The notes under the pieces were generated by a model. That model had not been told where the DNA came from. It saw only the letters and a program-made list of their open reading frames with translations, and made no database searches. 64,000 nt of DNA, from the NCBI RefSeq assembly GCF_900086655.1, contig NZ_LT575476.1, positions 4,168,543 to 4,232,542 of the forward strand, read 5' to 3'. Source of the DNA: Paenibacillus tuaregi. Its GTDB lineage: Bacteria; Bacillota; Bacilli; Paenibacillales; Paenibacillaceae. Both the position numbers and the translations under genes were made by a program. This document shows positions 43,277 to 52,040 of this stretch, piece by piece (position 1 is the stretch's first letter; every line of letters starts with the position of its first letter).

Positions 43277-44053
43277 CTACCCGCGAATAAGTTGCTTGTT
43301 ACGCATAATCGTTCTGATCATGGTTTGATCGGGAAGTTGAGTAAACAACATATGACCGGGATGTGAATTAGCTTCAATGATCCAAATACGCCCTTTTTTA
43401 TCTATAGCAAGATCAACACCTAACTCACGAATGGAATGCCGTTTGTTGATGGTCTTGGCAATGGCGATGGATAGTTTGTTTATTTTACGATGATAGGCAT
43501 CCACTTTCGATTGGTTATTCCCGGTTAGGCTTAAAAGTACTGTACTTAAAGGTGCGGCATGCCCTCCCTTAAGATAATTGGTTACGAATTTATGAGGTGC
43601 AGCCACACGGGCAGCGGTACCCGCAATCATCCATTTACCCGCGGGCTTCTGTAAGTATATTCGGATATCAAAGATAACCCCATGATACTTCGCTAATCGA
43701 AGTCCCTTCTGCACCAAATAACGATGTTTAGTTTTGCGATAAGATTTTATTACTTTTAAGACAGAGTGAGATCCAACCACCTTCCGACTTGAACCACAAC
43801 GAACCTCATAACCCTTTTTCAATCGCTTAGCCCGGATAATTCCGCTGCCACCACTCCCATGATTAGGTTTTATGAAGACAGAAGAATATGCTTTCAACAT
43901 CCGTAAGGTCCTTGAATCCGTCATCCAGTGGGTTTCAGGTAAATACCGGCGCAAGACAGGATGCTTTAACATTTCTTTATGCTTCTTCATTTTTCCAATG
44001 GGCACAGACATCCCTCTTCTCTTTTGGGTTTGTGCATATAAAAGGATATTCAT
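43277..44053 (-). CDS. YheC/YheD-like ATP-grasp protein (proximal)
   Basis: A 258-residue ATP-grasp protein, related to but clearly different from the one at 39310. Motifs: FIKPNHGSGGSGI, FDIRIYLQ and GVDLAIDKKGRIWIIEAN with the metal-binding acid and Asn. It is strongly basic and carries no signal peptide. It is first in the phosphonate operon. The start is uncertain: ATG at 44053, or TTG three bases upstream, with only a weak AGGG; a later ATG (44011) also has a purine-rich leader. Two such enzymes around a phosphonate core suggest two successive or alternative ligations, which is inference. Confidence 0.8.
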   Translation of the reverse strand: MNILLYAQTQKRRGMSVPIGKMKKHKEMLKHPVLRRYLPETHWMTDSRTLRMLKAYSSVFIKPNHGSGGSGIIRAKRLKKGYEVRCGSSRKVVGSHSVLKVIKSYRKTKHRYLVQKGLRLAKYHGVIFDIRIYLQKPAGKWMIAGTAARVAAPHKFVTNYLKGGHAAPLSTVLLSLTGNNQSKVDAYHRKINKLSIAIAKTINKRHSIRELGVDLAIDKKGRIWIIEANSHPGHMLFTQLPDQTMIRTIMRNKQLIRG

Positions 44054-44167
44054 CAAATAACCCTATTGCGAGGGCCTCTGTCCATTTAGAAAATTAACCT
44101 ACTCGACTTTTTTTGAGTAATCCAATACTACACGAACGTAATTCTCGATATGTACGGGAGAAAAATA

Positions 44168-44197
44168 AAACCCCGCCTAATGCTCAGGCAGGGTTTA
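44168..44197 (-). terminator. Terminator after the nrdR/small membrane protein genes
   Basis: On the minus strand AAACCCTGCCT and AGGCGGGGTTT pair around a 7-nt loop and run into TTTTATTTTT. Confidence 0.85.
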
Positions 44198-44215
44198 CGC
44201 TGTTATTTTAGTTAT

Positions 44216-44404
44216 TTACTGCCTAGCCCGAAAGCTCAGCTTCTGGCTAATCTTAAGTCCGGCAAGTGCACCGGCTGCGCCGCATAGACTGACCAGAATT
44301 ATCAGATCGTAAGATTGCCAGCCCAGCAGGAATGAGATTCCGCTGCCAAATGTAGTTCCGGCCAGGAACCCAAGTGATAATCCCACACTCTTCTCTGTGC
44401 CCAT
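44216..44404 (-). CDS. Small membrane protein with two helices
   Basis: A 62-residue protein with two hydrophobic, Gly-rich helices (about 8-28 and 32-52) and a basic C-terminal tail (KISQKLSFRARQ). It is not recognised; no function is proposed. It starts 25 nt after nrdR with an AGGTGG site upstream, and the terminator behind it ends the nrdR transcript, so the two are co-transcribed. Confidence 0.65.
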   Translation of the reverse strand: MGTEKSVGLSLGFLAGTTFGSGISFLLGWQSYDLIILVSLCGAAGALAGLKISQKLSFRARQ

Positions 44405-44429
44405 CTTAGAATTTCCACCTACATTCTTC

Positions 44430-44900
44430 TTAATCGTCCACTGCTGTATTTTTGGACAGCAGGCTCTTTAGCTCCTTCATAAACATGTTAATGTCTTTGA
44501 ATTGCCGGTATACTGATGCAAAACGGACATAAGCCACCTCATCCACAGGATATAGCTGCTCCATCACCAGCTCACCGATATAGCGGCTCTCTACCTCAGC
44601 AATGGCCGTGTGCCGGAGAGATCTCTCCACCTCCGATACGATCGATTCAAGCTGCTCTACGGACACCGGGCGTTTCTCACAGGCCCGGATCAGCCCGCGC
44701 AGCATCTTCTCCCTGCTGAATTCTTCACGGCTTCCGCCTTTCTTCACAACAATCAGAGGTGTCTCCTCAACCATCTCAAATGTCGTGAACCGGCGGCTGC
44801 ACTGCTCACATTCTCTTCTACGGCGAATAGAACGATTATCATTGGCCGGTCTTGAATCCAAGACCTTGGTGCCTAAATAATCGCAGTAAGGACATTTCAA
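44430..44900 (-). CDS. nrdR: Transcriptional repressor NrdR
   Basis: A 156-residue regulator of ribonucleotide reductase genes. The zinc ribbon has C3, C6, C31 and C34, exactly as in known NrdR proteins when the TTG at 44898-44900 is used; an ATP-cone (about 46-136) follows and senses ATP/dATP. GAGGGAAG lies upstream of this TTG. A frame open further to 44978 would add 26 unrelated residues and run into the SASP promoter region, so it is rejected as the start. Confidence 0.93.
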   Translation of the reverse strand: MKCPYCDYLGTKVLDSRPANDNRSIRRRRECEQCSRRFTTFEMVEETPLIVVKKGGSREEFSREKMLRGLIRACEKRPVSVEQLESIVSEVERSLRHTAIAEVESRYIGELVMEQLYPVDEVAYVRFASVYRQFKDINMFMKELKSLLSKNTAVDD

Positions 44901-44975
44901 TTCATCACTTCCCTCATCTTTAAGATTGCCAATAAATTCATTTTTATTTCCGTAATGATATTTGAAAATACGAGA

Positions 44976-44982
44976 CATAATA
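44976..44982 (+). promoter_or_regulatory. Possible sigma-G -10 box of the SASP gene
   Basis: CATAATA matches the forespore sigma-G -10 consensus CATACTA at 6 of 7 positions, 31 nt before the SASP start. No convincing -35 box was found at the usual distance. Confidence 0.4.
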
Positions 44983-45012
44983 GTTGTACCAACCGGAGGG
45001 AGGTGAACAACA

Positions 45013-45243
45013 ATGGCTCAAAACAACAGCGGTGGAAGTCGTAATGATTTGGTCGTAAGACAAGCAAACGGAGCACTGGAGCAATTGAAATATGAGGTTG
45101 CTCAAGAACTGGGTATTAATTTTCCTCAAGACGGTTATGCAGGTAACCTGACTTCCTATGAGAACGGTTCAATCGGGGGTACTATTACCAAACGTCTGGT
45201 AACCCTGGCTGAGCAGCAACTGGCTGGTCAATTCCGCCAATAG
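45013..45243 (+). CDS. Alpha/beta-type small acid-soluble spore protein
   Basis: A 76-residue SASP that coats and protects spore DNA and is degraded at germination. It has the GPR protease site YEVAQELG (about residues 27-34) and the second conserved block [13 protein letters not shown] (about 51-63). GGAGGGAGGTG lies before the ATG. It stands alone, divergent from nrdR, with its own terminator. Confidence 0.95.
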   Translation: MAQNNSGGSRNDLVVRQANGALEQLKYEVAQELGINFPQDGYAGNLTSYENGSIGGTITKRLVTLAEQQLAGQFRQ

Positions 45244-45256
45244 TTCTTTAGATGAG

Positions 45257-45294
45257 GAGCATTGGACAGGATTCACCTGTTCAATGCTCTTTTC
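45257..45294 (+). terminator. Terminator after the SASP gene
   Basis: GAGCATTG-ACAGG (45257-45270) pairs with CCTGT-CAATGCTC (45276-45289), followed by TTTTC. Confidence 0.85.
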
Positions 45295-45308
45295 TATTCC
45301 AATAAAGC

Positions 45309-45872
45309 CTAGAACTCCTTGTAGAGATCCTGATACTGCTCATAATAGTGAGCTACCCGCTGTACATAATGTCTTGTCTCACCAAAAGGAATATCCTTGG
45401 ACGTCTCCAGACGGCCATCCCACTTCCCGCTTTTGATCCAGCTCTTCACCTTCGTTGGACCCGCATTATAAGCCGCAATTACCGCAATTTCATTACCTTC
45501 GAATTGATCATAAAGAGACTTCAAATACCAGCTTCCGATCTGGATGTTCTTATCCGGCTCCTGCTTCAGGCTCTCCAAGGACACATCCGGCAGACCCGCC
45601 TTGCTGATCACCCATTTTGCGGTATCGGGCATAATCTGCATCACGCCAAGCGCGCCCTTGGACGATTCCTGGTTAGCCTTATAATTCGTCTCCACTCGAA
45701 TAATAGCCGCAACCATGAATGGATCAATGTGATTTACCGCCGCATGATGCCGGATTTCGTCTTTATAATATATAGGATAGAATAGCATCAGCCACTTGGA
45801 GTTGAAAAAAATCAACACAATAAAACTCAGAAACAACAGAAGCAGCACCCTCTTCTTACGCAGCCACTTCAT
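45309..45872 (-). CDS. Lytic transglycosylase (SLT domain)
   Basis: A 187-residue membrane-anchored muramidase-like enzyme. One N-terminal helix (about 8-25) is followed by an SLT domain (about 45-185) with catalytic E61 (RVETNY), ESSKGALGVMQIMPDTA and AAYNAGPTKVKSW. It cleaves peptidoglycan strands outside the membrane. The ATG at 45870-45872 overlaps the coaE stop by 4 nt, and AAAAGGA precedes it, so it is preferred over a TTG seven codons upstream. Confidence 0.92.
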   Translation of the reverse strand: MKWLRKKRVLLLLFLSFIVLIFFNSKWLMLFYPIYYKDEIRHHAAVNHIDPFMVAAIIRVETNYKANQESSKGALGVMQIMPDTAKWVISKAGLPDVSLESLKQEPDKNIQIGSWYLKSLYDQFEGNEIAVIAAYNAGPTKVKSWIKSGKWDGRLETSKDIPFGETRHYVQRVAHYYEQYQDLYKEF

Positions 45873-46465
45873 GATAATCCTTTTCCTAACCAAAATTGGT
45901 CAATCTGCTGCTCTGTATGCTCCAGCCCCAGACTATTGTCAATAACAATGTCAGCAAGCCTCTTCTTCTCTTCAATATCCATCTGTGCCGATATTCGTGC
46001 AAGAGCCTCTTCCCGGGTCAGATCATTGCGCTTCATAAGCCGGCTCAGCTGCATCTCCCGCGGGATGTACACTACCATAACCTCGTCAAAGGAATCTCCC
46101 TGGCCCGTCTCATAAAGCAGCGGAATATCCGACACAATAAGCTTTCCCGGGTGCTGGGACTCCAATGCCGCCGCTCTGCTCCGCATCTCTGCACGGATCG
46201 CAGGATGGGTAATCCCTTCGAGCACTTTTCTTTCTTCCTTATGGGCAAAAATATGCTCTCCCAACTTCTTACGGTTCAGTGTCCCGTCCGGGAGAAGCAT
46301 CGCTTGTCCGAAATGCGCCACTACCGCGTCCAATACCGGATGACCTGGCAGCATCACTTCCCTGGCTACAATATCCGCATCAATCAGCAGCGCCCCACGT
46401 TTCACAAGCATTTGGGAAACTGTACTCTTCCCGGTTGCTATTCCGCCGGTTAGCCCGATATTCAT
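45869..46465 (-). CDS. coaE: Dephospho-CoA kinase
   Basis: A 198-residue P-loop kinase (GGIATGKST, residues 7-15) that performs the last step of coenzyme A synthesis. DADIVAREVM and the SDIPLLYETG block are typical of the family. GAGGTGAC precedes the ATG. In order with mutM and polA upstream and the lytic transglycosylase downstream it matches the Bacillus arrangement. Confidence 0.95.
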   Translation of the reverse strand: MNIGLTGGIATGKSTVSQMLVKRGALLIDADIVAREVMLPGHPVLDAVVAHFGQAMLLPDGTLNRKKLGEHIFAHKEERKVLEGITHPAIRAEMRSRAAALESQHPGKLIVSDIPLLYETGQGDSFDEVMVVYIPREMQLSRLMKRNDLTREEALARISAQMDIEEKKRLADIVIDNSLGLEHTEQQIDQFWLGKGLS

Positions 46466-46494
46466 TTCGTCACCTCTTTAATGCTTCTTCATTC

Positions 46495-46692
46495 CTATAT
46501 AAAATGAACTTATGAAGGTTACACTTCTAGGTCGCTGTGATGCCGAGTGTTCTTACGACCACTGTGGTCTCCGAAATCCTTGAAATAACTATCCAATGAG
46601 GCATTTCGGAGACAAAGGCGGACGCTACGCTTCTTCAGAATCACTCGGCCTCTCCGCTGAGATCGGTTAATTCTAAAGTTCATTTTATATAG
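46495..46692. repeat. 198-bp palindromic element with terminal inverted repeats (copy A)
   Basis: Ends CTATATAAAATGAACTT and its exact inverse near AAGTTCATTTTATATAG give a 17-bp terminal inverted repeat. Inner arms pair as well (GCCGAGTG with CACTCGGC; GTCTCCGAAAT with ATTTCGGAGAC), so the whole element can fold as one long interrupted hairpin. It has no reading frame. It lies between coaE and mutM and ends 6 bp before the mutM stop. Related copies lie at 56057-56441 and 56147-56335. Confidence 0.85.
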
Positions 46693-46697
46693 TAACT

Positions 46698-47558
46698 TTA
46701 TTTATTCTTGCTCATCTTATTGTTCTTAAGCTTCATGACCTGACAGCTTGGACAAAAGTGGGTTCCACGTCCCCCAACCACCGACTTCTCCACAGGAGTG
46801 CCGCAAACCACACAAGGGGCGGATTTGCGACCGTAAATTTGCAGGGAATGCTGGAACATGCCCATCTCCCCCTGGCCATTTACGTAAGATTTGATGGAAG
46901 ACCCGCCCGCTTCGACGGCCTCGGTCAAAGTAAGCACAATCGCTTCGTACAGCCGTTTTAGCTCATCCGTCTTCAGCTCTGCGCAGATTCTCTCTGGGTG
47001 AATTCCCGCCCGGAACAAGGCTTCATCTACATAAATATTCCCAAGCCCCACCACATATTCCTGGTTGAGCAGGGCGGGTTTGATTTTCGTCTTACGGGAA
47101 GCAATGGCCGCCTTAAATGCCTCGAAGGTAAACCCTTCGTCCAACGGCTCGAGGCCAAGCTTAGCCAGAGGTTTCTCGGTAAACTCCTCACCCGGATAGA
47201 ACAGATGCATCGTGCCGAACTGGCGGACATCCTTGTATCTGAGCTCCGTTCCATCGGTGAAGTGAAAAATGACATGGGTATGCTTCTCTACAGGTTCACC
47301 GCTCTGGTAGACTCCGTATCTCCCCTCCATCCTTAGATGGGACACCAGCACGAGCCCGTCCATAATGATCCGCAGAAATTTCCCTCTCCGCCCTACCTCC
47401 AGTATAGTGTGTCCCTGAAGTTCAAGCCTAAACTGCTGGATATCGTCCGGCCGCTGAATAATCCGCGGCAGGGATACCGTTACATCCTGAATCGTCTTGC
47501 CAGTCACCAGCTGACTGAGTGTTCTTCTGACTGTCTCTACTTCCGGTAATTCCGGCAT
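46698..47558 (-). CDS. mutM: Formamidopyrimidine-DNA glycosylase
   Basis: A 286-residue base-excision repair enzyme (Fpg) that removes 8-oxoguanine. It begins MPELPEVETV with catalytic P2 and E3 (initiator Met removed), and ends with a zinc finger (CVVCGTPVEKSVVGGRGTHFC). GAGGTGA precedes the ATG. It sits 67 nt after polA on the same strand, as in Bacillus. Confidence 0.95.
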   Translation of the reverse strand: MPELPEVETVRRTLSQLVTGKTIQDVTVSLPRIIQRPDDIQQFRLELQGHTILEVGRRGKFLRIIMDGLVLVSHLRMEGRYGVYQSGEPVEKHTHVIFHFTDGTELRYKDVRQFGTMHLFYPGEEFTEKPLAKLGLEPLDEGFTFEAFKAAIASRKTKIKPALLNQEYVVGLGNIYVDEALFRAGIHPERICAELKTDELKRLYEAIVLTLTEAVEAGGSSIKSYVNGQGEMGMFQHSLQIYGRKSAPCVVCGTPVEKSVVGGRGTHFCPSCQVMKLKNNKMSKNK

Positions 47559-47625
47559 GATCTATTCACCTCGGTACTTCCTATTCTAACGGACTGAATA
47601 TAGCCTGGGTATGACGTTTAGACCG

Positions 47626-50292
47626 TTATTTCGCCTCATACCAGTTCAGCCCGCTGCTGACCTCCGCCTTCAGCGGTACAGATAAAGGCAGGGCCTTCTC
47701 CATCGTCTCCGGCACGAGACGGGTCATAATCTCCAGCTCGTCCTCCGGCACTTCGAATACAAGTTCGTCATGCACCTGAAGCAGCATGCGGCTCTTCAGC
47801 TTATGCTCATGCAGCGTATCGTTCATCAATACCATAGCCAGCTTAATGATATCTGCCGCTGTGCCCTGGATTGGAGTATTCATCGCAGTACGCTCTGCGA
47901 AGGAGCGCAAATTGAAGTTAGACGCATTAATCTCAGGCAGATATCTGCGGCGCTCAAGCAGCGTCTTCACATAGCCGTCGCGCTTCGCTTCCTTAACGAT
48001 ATCTTCCATGTAGCGCCGGACTCCCTGGAACACTTCAAAGTACTGATCAATGAACCTGGCCGCTTCCTTACGGGTAATGTTCAGGTTCTGAGAGAGCCCA
48101 TAGTCACTGATTCCGTATACAATACCGAAGTTTACCGCCTTGGCAGAACGCCGCATATTGGAATCCACGTGTTCCGCCGGAACGCCAAACACATCACTGG
48201 CGGTCTTCGTATGGATATCCATATCGTTGACAAAGGCTTCCTTAAGCCGCTCGTCACCCGAAATATGCGCAAGCACCCGCAGCTCGATTTGGGAGTAATC
48301 GGCGGCCAGAATATGCCATCCCGGTTCTGAGGGGACAAAGACCTTACGGATTTTGCGGCCCTCTTCCATCCGGATCGGGATGTTCTGGAGGTTCGGGAAC
48401 TGGCTGCTGAGTCTGCCGGTGGCTGCAATTGTCTGCCGGTAATACGTATGGACCTTGCCGGTCTCCGGCCGGATTTCCTTCAGCAGTCCCTCCACATAAG
48501 TGGACTGGAGCTTCGCCAGCTGGCGGTATTCCAGGATGGATTGCACGATATCATGGTAAGGGGCCAGCTTCTCCAGCACCTCCGCATCGGTGGAATAACC
48601 CGTTTTGGTCTTTTTAATCACAGGAAGTCCCAGCTTGTCAAACAGAATTTCTCCAAGCTGCTTCGGCGAATTAATGTTAAACTCCATACCGGCAAGCTCA
48701 TAAATATGCTGTACCAGCTTCTGAATCTGGCCCTCGAACTCCTTGCCCAAGGCAGCAAGATCATCCCGGTTCACCGAGATTCCCTGCTTCTCCATATCCG
48801 CCAAGATTCGGGAAAGCGGCATTTCAAGCTCGAAGAACAAACGGTTCATCTCGTTCTTCTCCAGCTCTTCCTGCTGATATGGGATAATCCTCTGGGCAGC
48901 TGCAGCCTTATGGGCCAGATGTCCACTTAGCACTTCCACGTCCGGCACTTTATACTTTGCCCCCTTGCCGAACACCTCATCATCCGGCGTCAGGAATGGC
49001 AGACCATATTTGGAAGCCAGGCCGCTTAGGGTCTGATTGTTCTCCGTCGGATCAAGCAGGTAGGCGGCAAGCTGGATATCGAAGGAAGCCCCTTCAAACC
49101 GGATTCCATGCCAATGGAGCGCAAGATCCACCCGGTGCAGATCATATCCCCGCTTAGGAGTGCCTGAATCGGCAAGCCACGCGCGTACAGGCTCACCGGC
49201 TTCTTCTTTTACAAAATCAAAAGGAACATAGTAATGACGCTCCGAGGTGGAAAGAACCAGACCCACAATGTCCGCATGATGCGGATTCTCTCCGTTCGTC
49301 TCGACATGCAGCACGTCGATTTCACTAAGCTGTGAGGCCAGTTCTCCTACAGTGCCTTCGTTCACTACAACAACTTCAAGCTGAACAGCTTCAGCTGTTT
49401 CATCTGAAGCTCCTTCGCCCTGATTCGCCCCAGCCGTGAAGGATAGACGCTCCAGCAGTGATTTGAACTCCAGCTTCTGCAGCATAGGGGCTGCTTTCTC
49501 TTCCTGAAGCCCGCCGAACACCATATCATCCCATAGATGCGCAAGCGGCACCTCACGGAATATGGTAGCCAGACGTTTGCTCATCCGCGCATCTTCAGCA
49601 TGGTTAATGAGATTCTCTTTCTGCTTGCCCTTCAGCTCATCCGTACGGGCCAGCACCTCTTCAACCGAGCCGAACTGATGCAGCAGCTTCAGCGCCGTCT
49701 TCTCCCCGATTCCTGGCACGCCGGGAATATTGTCCGAGGTGTCTCCCATCAACCCTTTCAGATCCACGATCTGGGCCGGAGTCAGGCCGTACCGCTCCTG
49801 AATTTCCTGGATTCCGTAAGGTTCAACCTCTGACACGCCCTTACGCGTCAAAGATACCTTGACGTTATCGGAGACAAGCTGAAGCATATCCTTATCCCCG
49901 GTAACTACAACCACCTTGCGGCCGGACTCGTCCGCCTGTCTGCTGACCGTCCCGATAATATCATCCGCCTCATAGCCTGGAAGCTCAAAGCGCGCAATTC
50001 CAAAACTGTCCAGCAAATCCTTAAGAATAGGGAACTGTTCAGATAATTCCGGAGGCGTCTTCTCACGCCCTCCTTTATAGTCTTGATAGCCTTCATGGCG
50101 GAACGTTTCCTTGCCCGCATCGAAAGCCACCATCATATGTGTGGGTTTCTCTTCCTGAATCAGACGGAGCAGCATATTGGTGAATCCGTATACCGCATTC
50201 GTATGCATCCCGCTTGAGTTGGTCAGCGGCGGCATCGCAAAGAAAGCCCGGTAAATAATGCTGTTGCCGTCAATGAGAATTAATTTCTCCAT
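47626..50292 (-). CDS. polA: DNA polymerase I
   Basis: An 888-residue polymerase: 5' nuclease domain (about 1-290), a 3'-5' exonuclease-like domain (about 310-485), and the polymerase domain (about 500-888) with motif A DYSQIELR and motif C VHDELVFE. The exonuclease domain lacks the first catalytic Asp (the usual DTET is HVET here), so proofreading is probably absent, as in other Bacillales Pol I enzymes. GAGGTG precedes the ATG. Confidence 0.96.
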   Translation of the reverse strand: MEKLILIDGNSIIYRAFFAMPPLTNSSGMHTNAVYGFTNMLLRLIQEEKPTHMMVAFDAGKETFRHEGYQDYKGGREKTPPELSEQFPILKDLLDSFGIARFELPGYEADDIIGTVSRQADESGRKVVVVTGDKDMLQLVSDNVKVSLTRKGVSEVEPYGIQEIQERYGLTPAQIVDLKGLMGDTSDNIPGVPGIGEKTALKLLHQFGSVEEVLARTDELKGKQKENLINHAEDARMSKRLATIFREVPLAHLWDDMVFGGLQEEKAAPMLQKLEFKSLLERLSFTAGANQGEGASDETAEAVQLEVVVVNEGTVGELASQLSEIDVLHVETNGENPHHADIVGLVLSTSERHYYVPFDFVKEEAGEPVRAWLADSGTPKRGYDLHRVDLALHWHGIRFEGASFDIQLAAYLLDPTENNQTLSGLASKYGLPFLTPDDEVFGKGAKYKVPDVEVLSGHLAHKAAAAQRIIPYQQEELEKNEMNRLFFELEMPLSRILADMEKQGISVNRDDLAALGKEFEGQIQKLVQHIYELAGMEFNINSPKQLGEILFDKLGLPVIKKTKTGYSTDAEVLEKLAPYHDIVQSILEYRQLAKLQSTYVEGLLKEIRPETGKVHTYYRQTIAATGRLSSQFPNLQNIPIRMEEGRKIRKVFVPSEPGWHILAADYSQIELRVLAHISGDERLKEAFVNDMDIHTKTASDVFGVPAEHVDSNMRRSAKAVNFGIVYGISDYGLSQNLNITRKEAARFIDQYFEVFQGVRRYMEDIVKEAKRDGYVKTLLERRRYLPEINASNFNLRSFAERTAMNTPIQGTAADIIKLAMVLMNDTLHEHKLKSRMLLQVHDELVFEVPEDELEIMTRLVPETMEKALPLSVPLKAEVSSGLNWYEAK

Positions 50293-50363
50293 ACTGCACC
50301 TCGATCCTTCGTACTACGTTCTATCTCATATGATAACACAAGGGCTGTCCGATTAAGAAATTT

Positions 50364-50391
50364 AAAAAAGCACCGGATTTCTCCGATGCTC
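50364..50391 (-). terminator. Terminator after phoU
   Basis: On the minus strand AGCATCGGA and TCCGGTGCT pair around a GAAA-type loop and are followed by TTTTTT. It separates phoU from polA. Confidence 0.85.
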
Positions 50392-50410
50392 TTCCTTCCC
50401 TGCTATTCGA

Positions 50411-51070
50411 TTATTGGTTCAAATCCGGCCGCTGCCCGGTGGCCAAATACACGGCGCTCTCCCCAATATTAGTTGCGTGATCGGCGATCCGTTCAATATA
50501 ACGGCCTACCAGAGTCAGCAGCATCGCCTGCTGCACATTCTCAGGATTCGAAGCCATAATACCATACAGGTCACGGATAATCTGGCTGTAGAGGTGATCG
50601 ATTTCATCGTCATCCTGGGCCATTTTATAAGCTAGATCTGTGTTCTCATCCAGGTAAGCCTGCAGTGACTCCTCAATCATAATCCCTGCCAATTCCGCCA
50701 TCCGCGGGATATCCACCAGCGGTTTGATTAACTCCTGCCCCTCAAGGCGAAGTGTAATCTTCGCGATATCAATGGACAGATCGCCCATGCGCTCAAGATC
50801 GCTGGAGATCTTGAAGGCTACGATAATCCGGCGCAGATCCTTCGCTACCGGCTGCTGGGTCACGATTAGACGGGACCCAATCTCCATAATCTGGTCTTCC
50901 ATGTAATTCAGTTCAGCATCCCGCTTAATAATAACCTCCGCCTTGGCGGTGTTCGTGGTCTGGAGCGCTTCAATGGCTCCTTTGAGAGCTTCCTGTACGT
51001 GCTCGCCCATGGCGCGCAGCAAATTACGCAGTTCTTCAAGGTTCTGATCAAACTCTTTTCTCCGAATCAT
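50411..51070 (-). CDS. phoU: Phosphate-signalling protein PhoU
   Basis: A 219-residue helical protein with two PhoU repeats (RMGDLSIDIAKI and RIADHATNIGE metal-binding patches). It links the Pst phosphate importer to the PhoR kinase and limits phosphate uptake. It lies 21 nt after pstB on the same strand. The pstS, pstC and pstA genes are not in the window. Confidence 0.95.
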   Translation of the reverse strand: MIRRKEFDQNLEELRNLLRAMGEHVQEALKGAIEALQTTNTAKAEVIIKRDAELNYMEDQIMEIGSRLIVTQQPVAKDLRRIIVAFKISSDLERMGDLSIDIAKITLRLEGQELIKPLVDIPRMAELAGIMIEESLQAYLDENTDLAYKMAQDDDEIDHLYSQIIRDLYGIMASNPENVQQAMLLTLVGRYIERIADHATNIGESAVYLATGQRPDLNQ

Positions 51071-51091
51071 CCCTAAGATGCTCCCTTCTAC

Positions 51092-51847
51092 TTAACCAAA
51101 TCGGCCCGAAATGTAATCTTCGGTTCTTGAATCCTGCGGCGTGGAGAACAGCTTCTGGGTCTCATCCGCTTCAACAACTTCCCCGTTCAGGAAGAAGACG
51201 GTTCTTCCCGAGATGCGGGCTGCTTGATGCATGTTATGCGTTACCATCACGATCGTATACCTGTCTTTTAACTCTTGTACCAGTTCTTCAATCTTCAGCG
51301 TCGAGATCGGGTCGAGGGCAGAAGTGGCTTCATCCATCAGCAGGATGTCAGGCTGAACCGCAAGCGCCCTTGCGATACACAGACGCTGCTGCTGCCCCCC
51401 GGATAAACTTAAAGCGGAGCGCTTGAGGAAATTCTTAACCTCGTCCCACAGCACGGCCTGACGAAGACTCTGCTCAACGATTTCATCAAGCTCGGATTTG
51501 CTGCGGATGCCATGAAGACGCGGTCCATAAGCAATATTGTCATAAATGGACTTTGGAAAAGGATTGGGCTGTTGGAACACCATACCGACTCGTTTGCGGA
51601 GAGCCTCAACATGAACGTCATCACTGTAAATGTCCGTTCCGCCGATCTTCACGGCTCCTTCGATCCGTGTTCCCGCGATCATGTCATTCATCCGGTTAAG
51701 CGTCCGCAGCAGCGTGGACTTTCCGCAGCCGGACGGTCCGATGAAGGCGGTGATGGCCTTCTCCGGGATGTCCATGGAGACATCCTTAAGCGCATGATAA
51801 GATTCATAGTACAAATTCAATTTCTCAATATTAATGATCGCTTCCAT
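51092..51847 (-). CDS. pstB: Phosphate ABC transporter ATP-binding protein
   Basis: A 251-residue ATPase. Walker [10 protein letters not shown] (37-45), signature LSGGQQQRL and Walker [13 protein letters not shown] are all present; the adjacent phoU supports PstB. AAGGAGAAG precedes the ATG. A four-repeat Pho box (51965-52003) upstream indicates PhoP control. The channel and binding-protein genes must be elsewhere. Confidence 0.95.
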   Translation of the reverse strand: MEAIINIEKLNLYYESYHALKDVSMDIPEKAITAFIGPSGCGKSTLLRTLNRMNDMIAGTRIEGAVKIGGTDIYSDDVHVEALRKRVGMVFQQPNPFPKSIYDNIAYGPRLHGIRSKSELDEIVEQSLRQAVLWDEVKNFLKRSALSLSGGQQQRLCIARALAVQPDILLMDEATSALDPISTLKIEELVQELKDRYTIVMVTHNMHQAARISGRTVFFLNGEVVEADETQKLFSTPQDSRTEDYISGRFG

Positions 51848-51886
51848 GTCACTTCTCCTTCAATTACGCCTCATAGGATAATAAGA

Positions 51887-51907
51887 TAAAAGAAGCCCGC
51901 AGGCTTC
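51887..51907 (-). terminator. Terminator-like hairpin in the pstB leader
   Basis: On the minus strand GAAGCC-TGCG-GGCTTC is followed by TTTTATC. It may end the upstream transducer transcript, but it also lies downstream of the putative Pho promoter, inside the pstB leader. Confidence 0.7.
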
Positions 51908-51950
51908 GTTGTAAATTCGGATAAATGTGGTTTCTAGTCAATACCTCATC

Positions 51951-52003
51951 ATCTTACCTGTTTTGTGTAAAGACCAATGTGCAGAATTGTAAACGCAGTG
52001 TAA
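51951..52003 (-). promoter_or_regulatory. Pho box and -10 upstream of pstB
   Basis: On the minus strand TTACAC, TTACAA, CACATT and TTACAC recur at exact 11-bp steps (51998-52003, 51987-51992, 51976-51981, 51965-51970), matching the TTAACA-type PhoP repeats of Bacillus. TAAGAT (51951-51956) may be the -10 box; no -35 is needed in such promoters. Confidence 0.7.
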
Positions 52004-52040
52004 AAATTATCGGATTTTGCCGTATTACGGCTTCCAAGGC

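Noticed and set aside
44057-44167. Precursor peptide gene for the ATP-grasp proteins
   Set aside because: No short frame with a ribosome binding site was found upstream of, or between, the phosphonate genes.
44901-44978. N-terminal extension of NrdR
   Set aside because: It adds 26 residues unlike any NrdR and overlaps the SASP promoter; the TTG at 44900 gives the exact C3/C6/C31/C34 zinc pattern.
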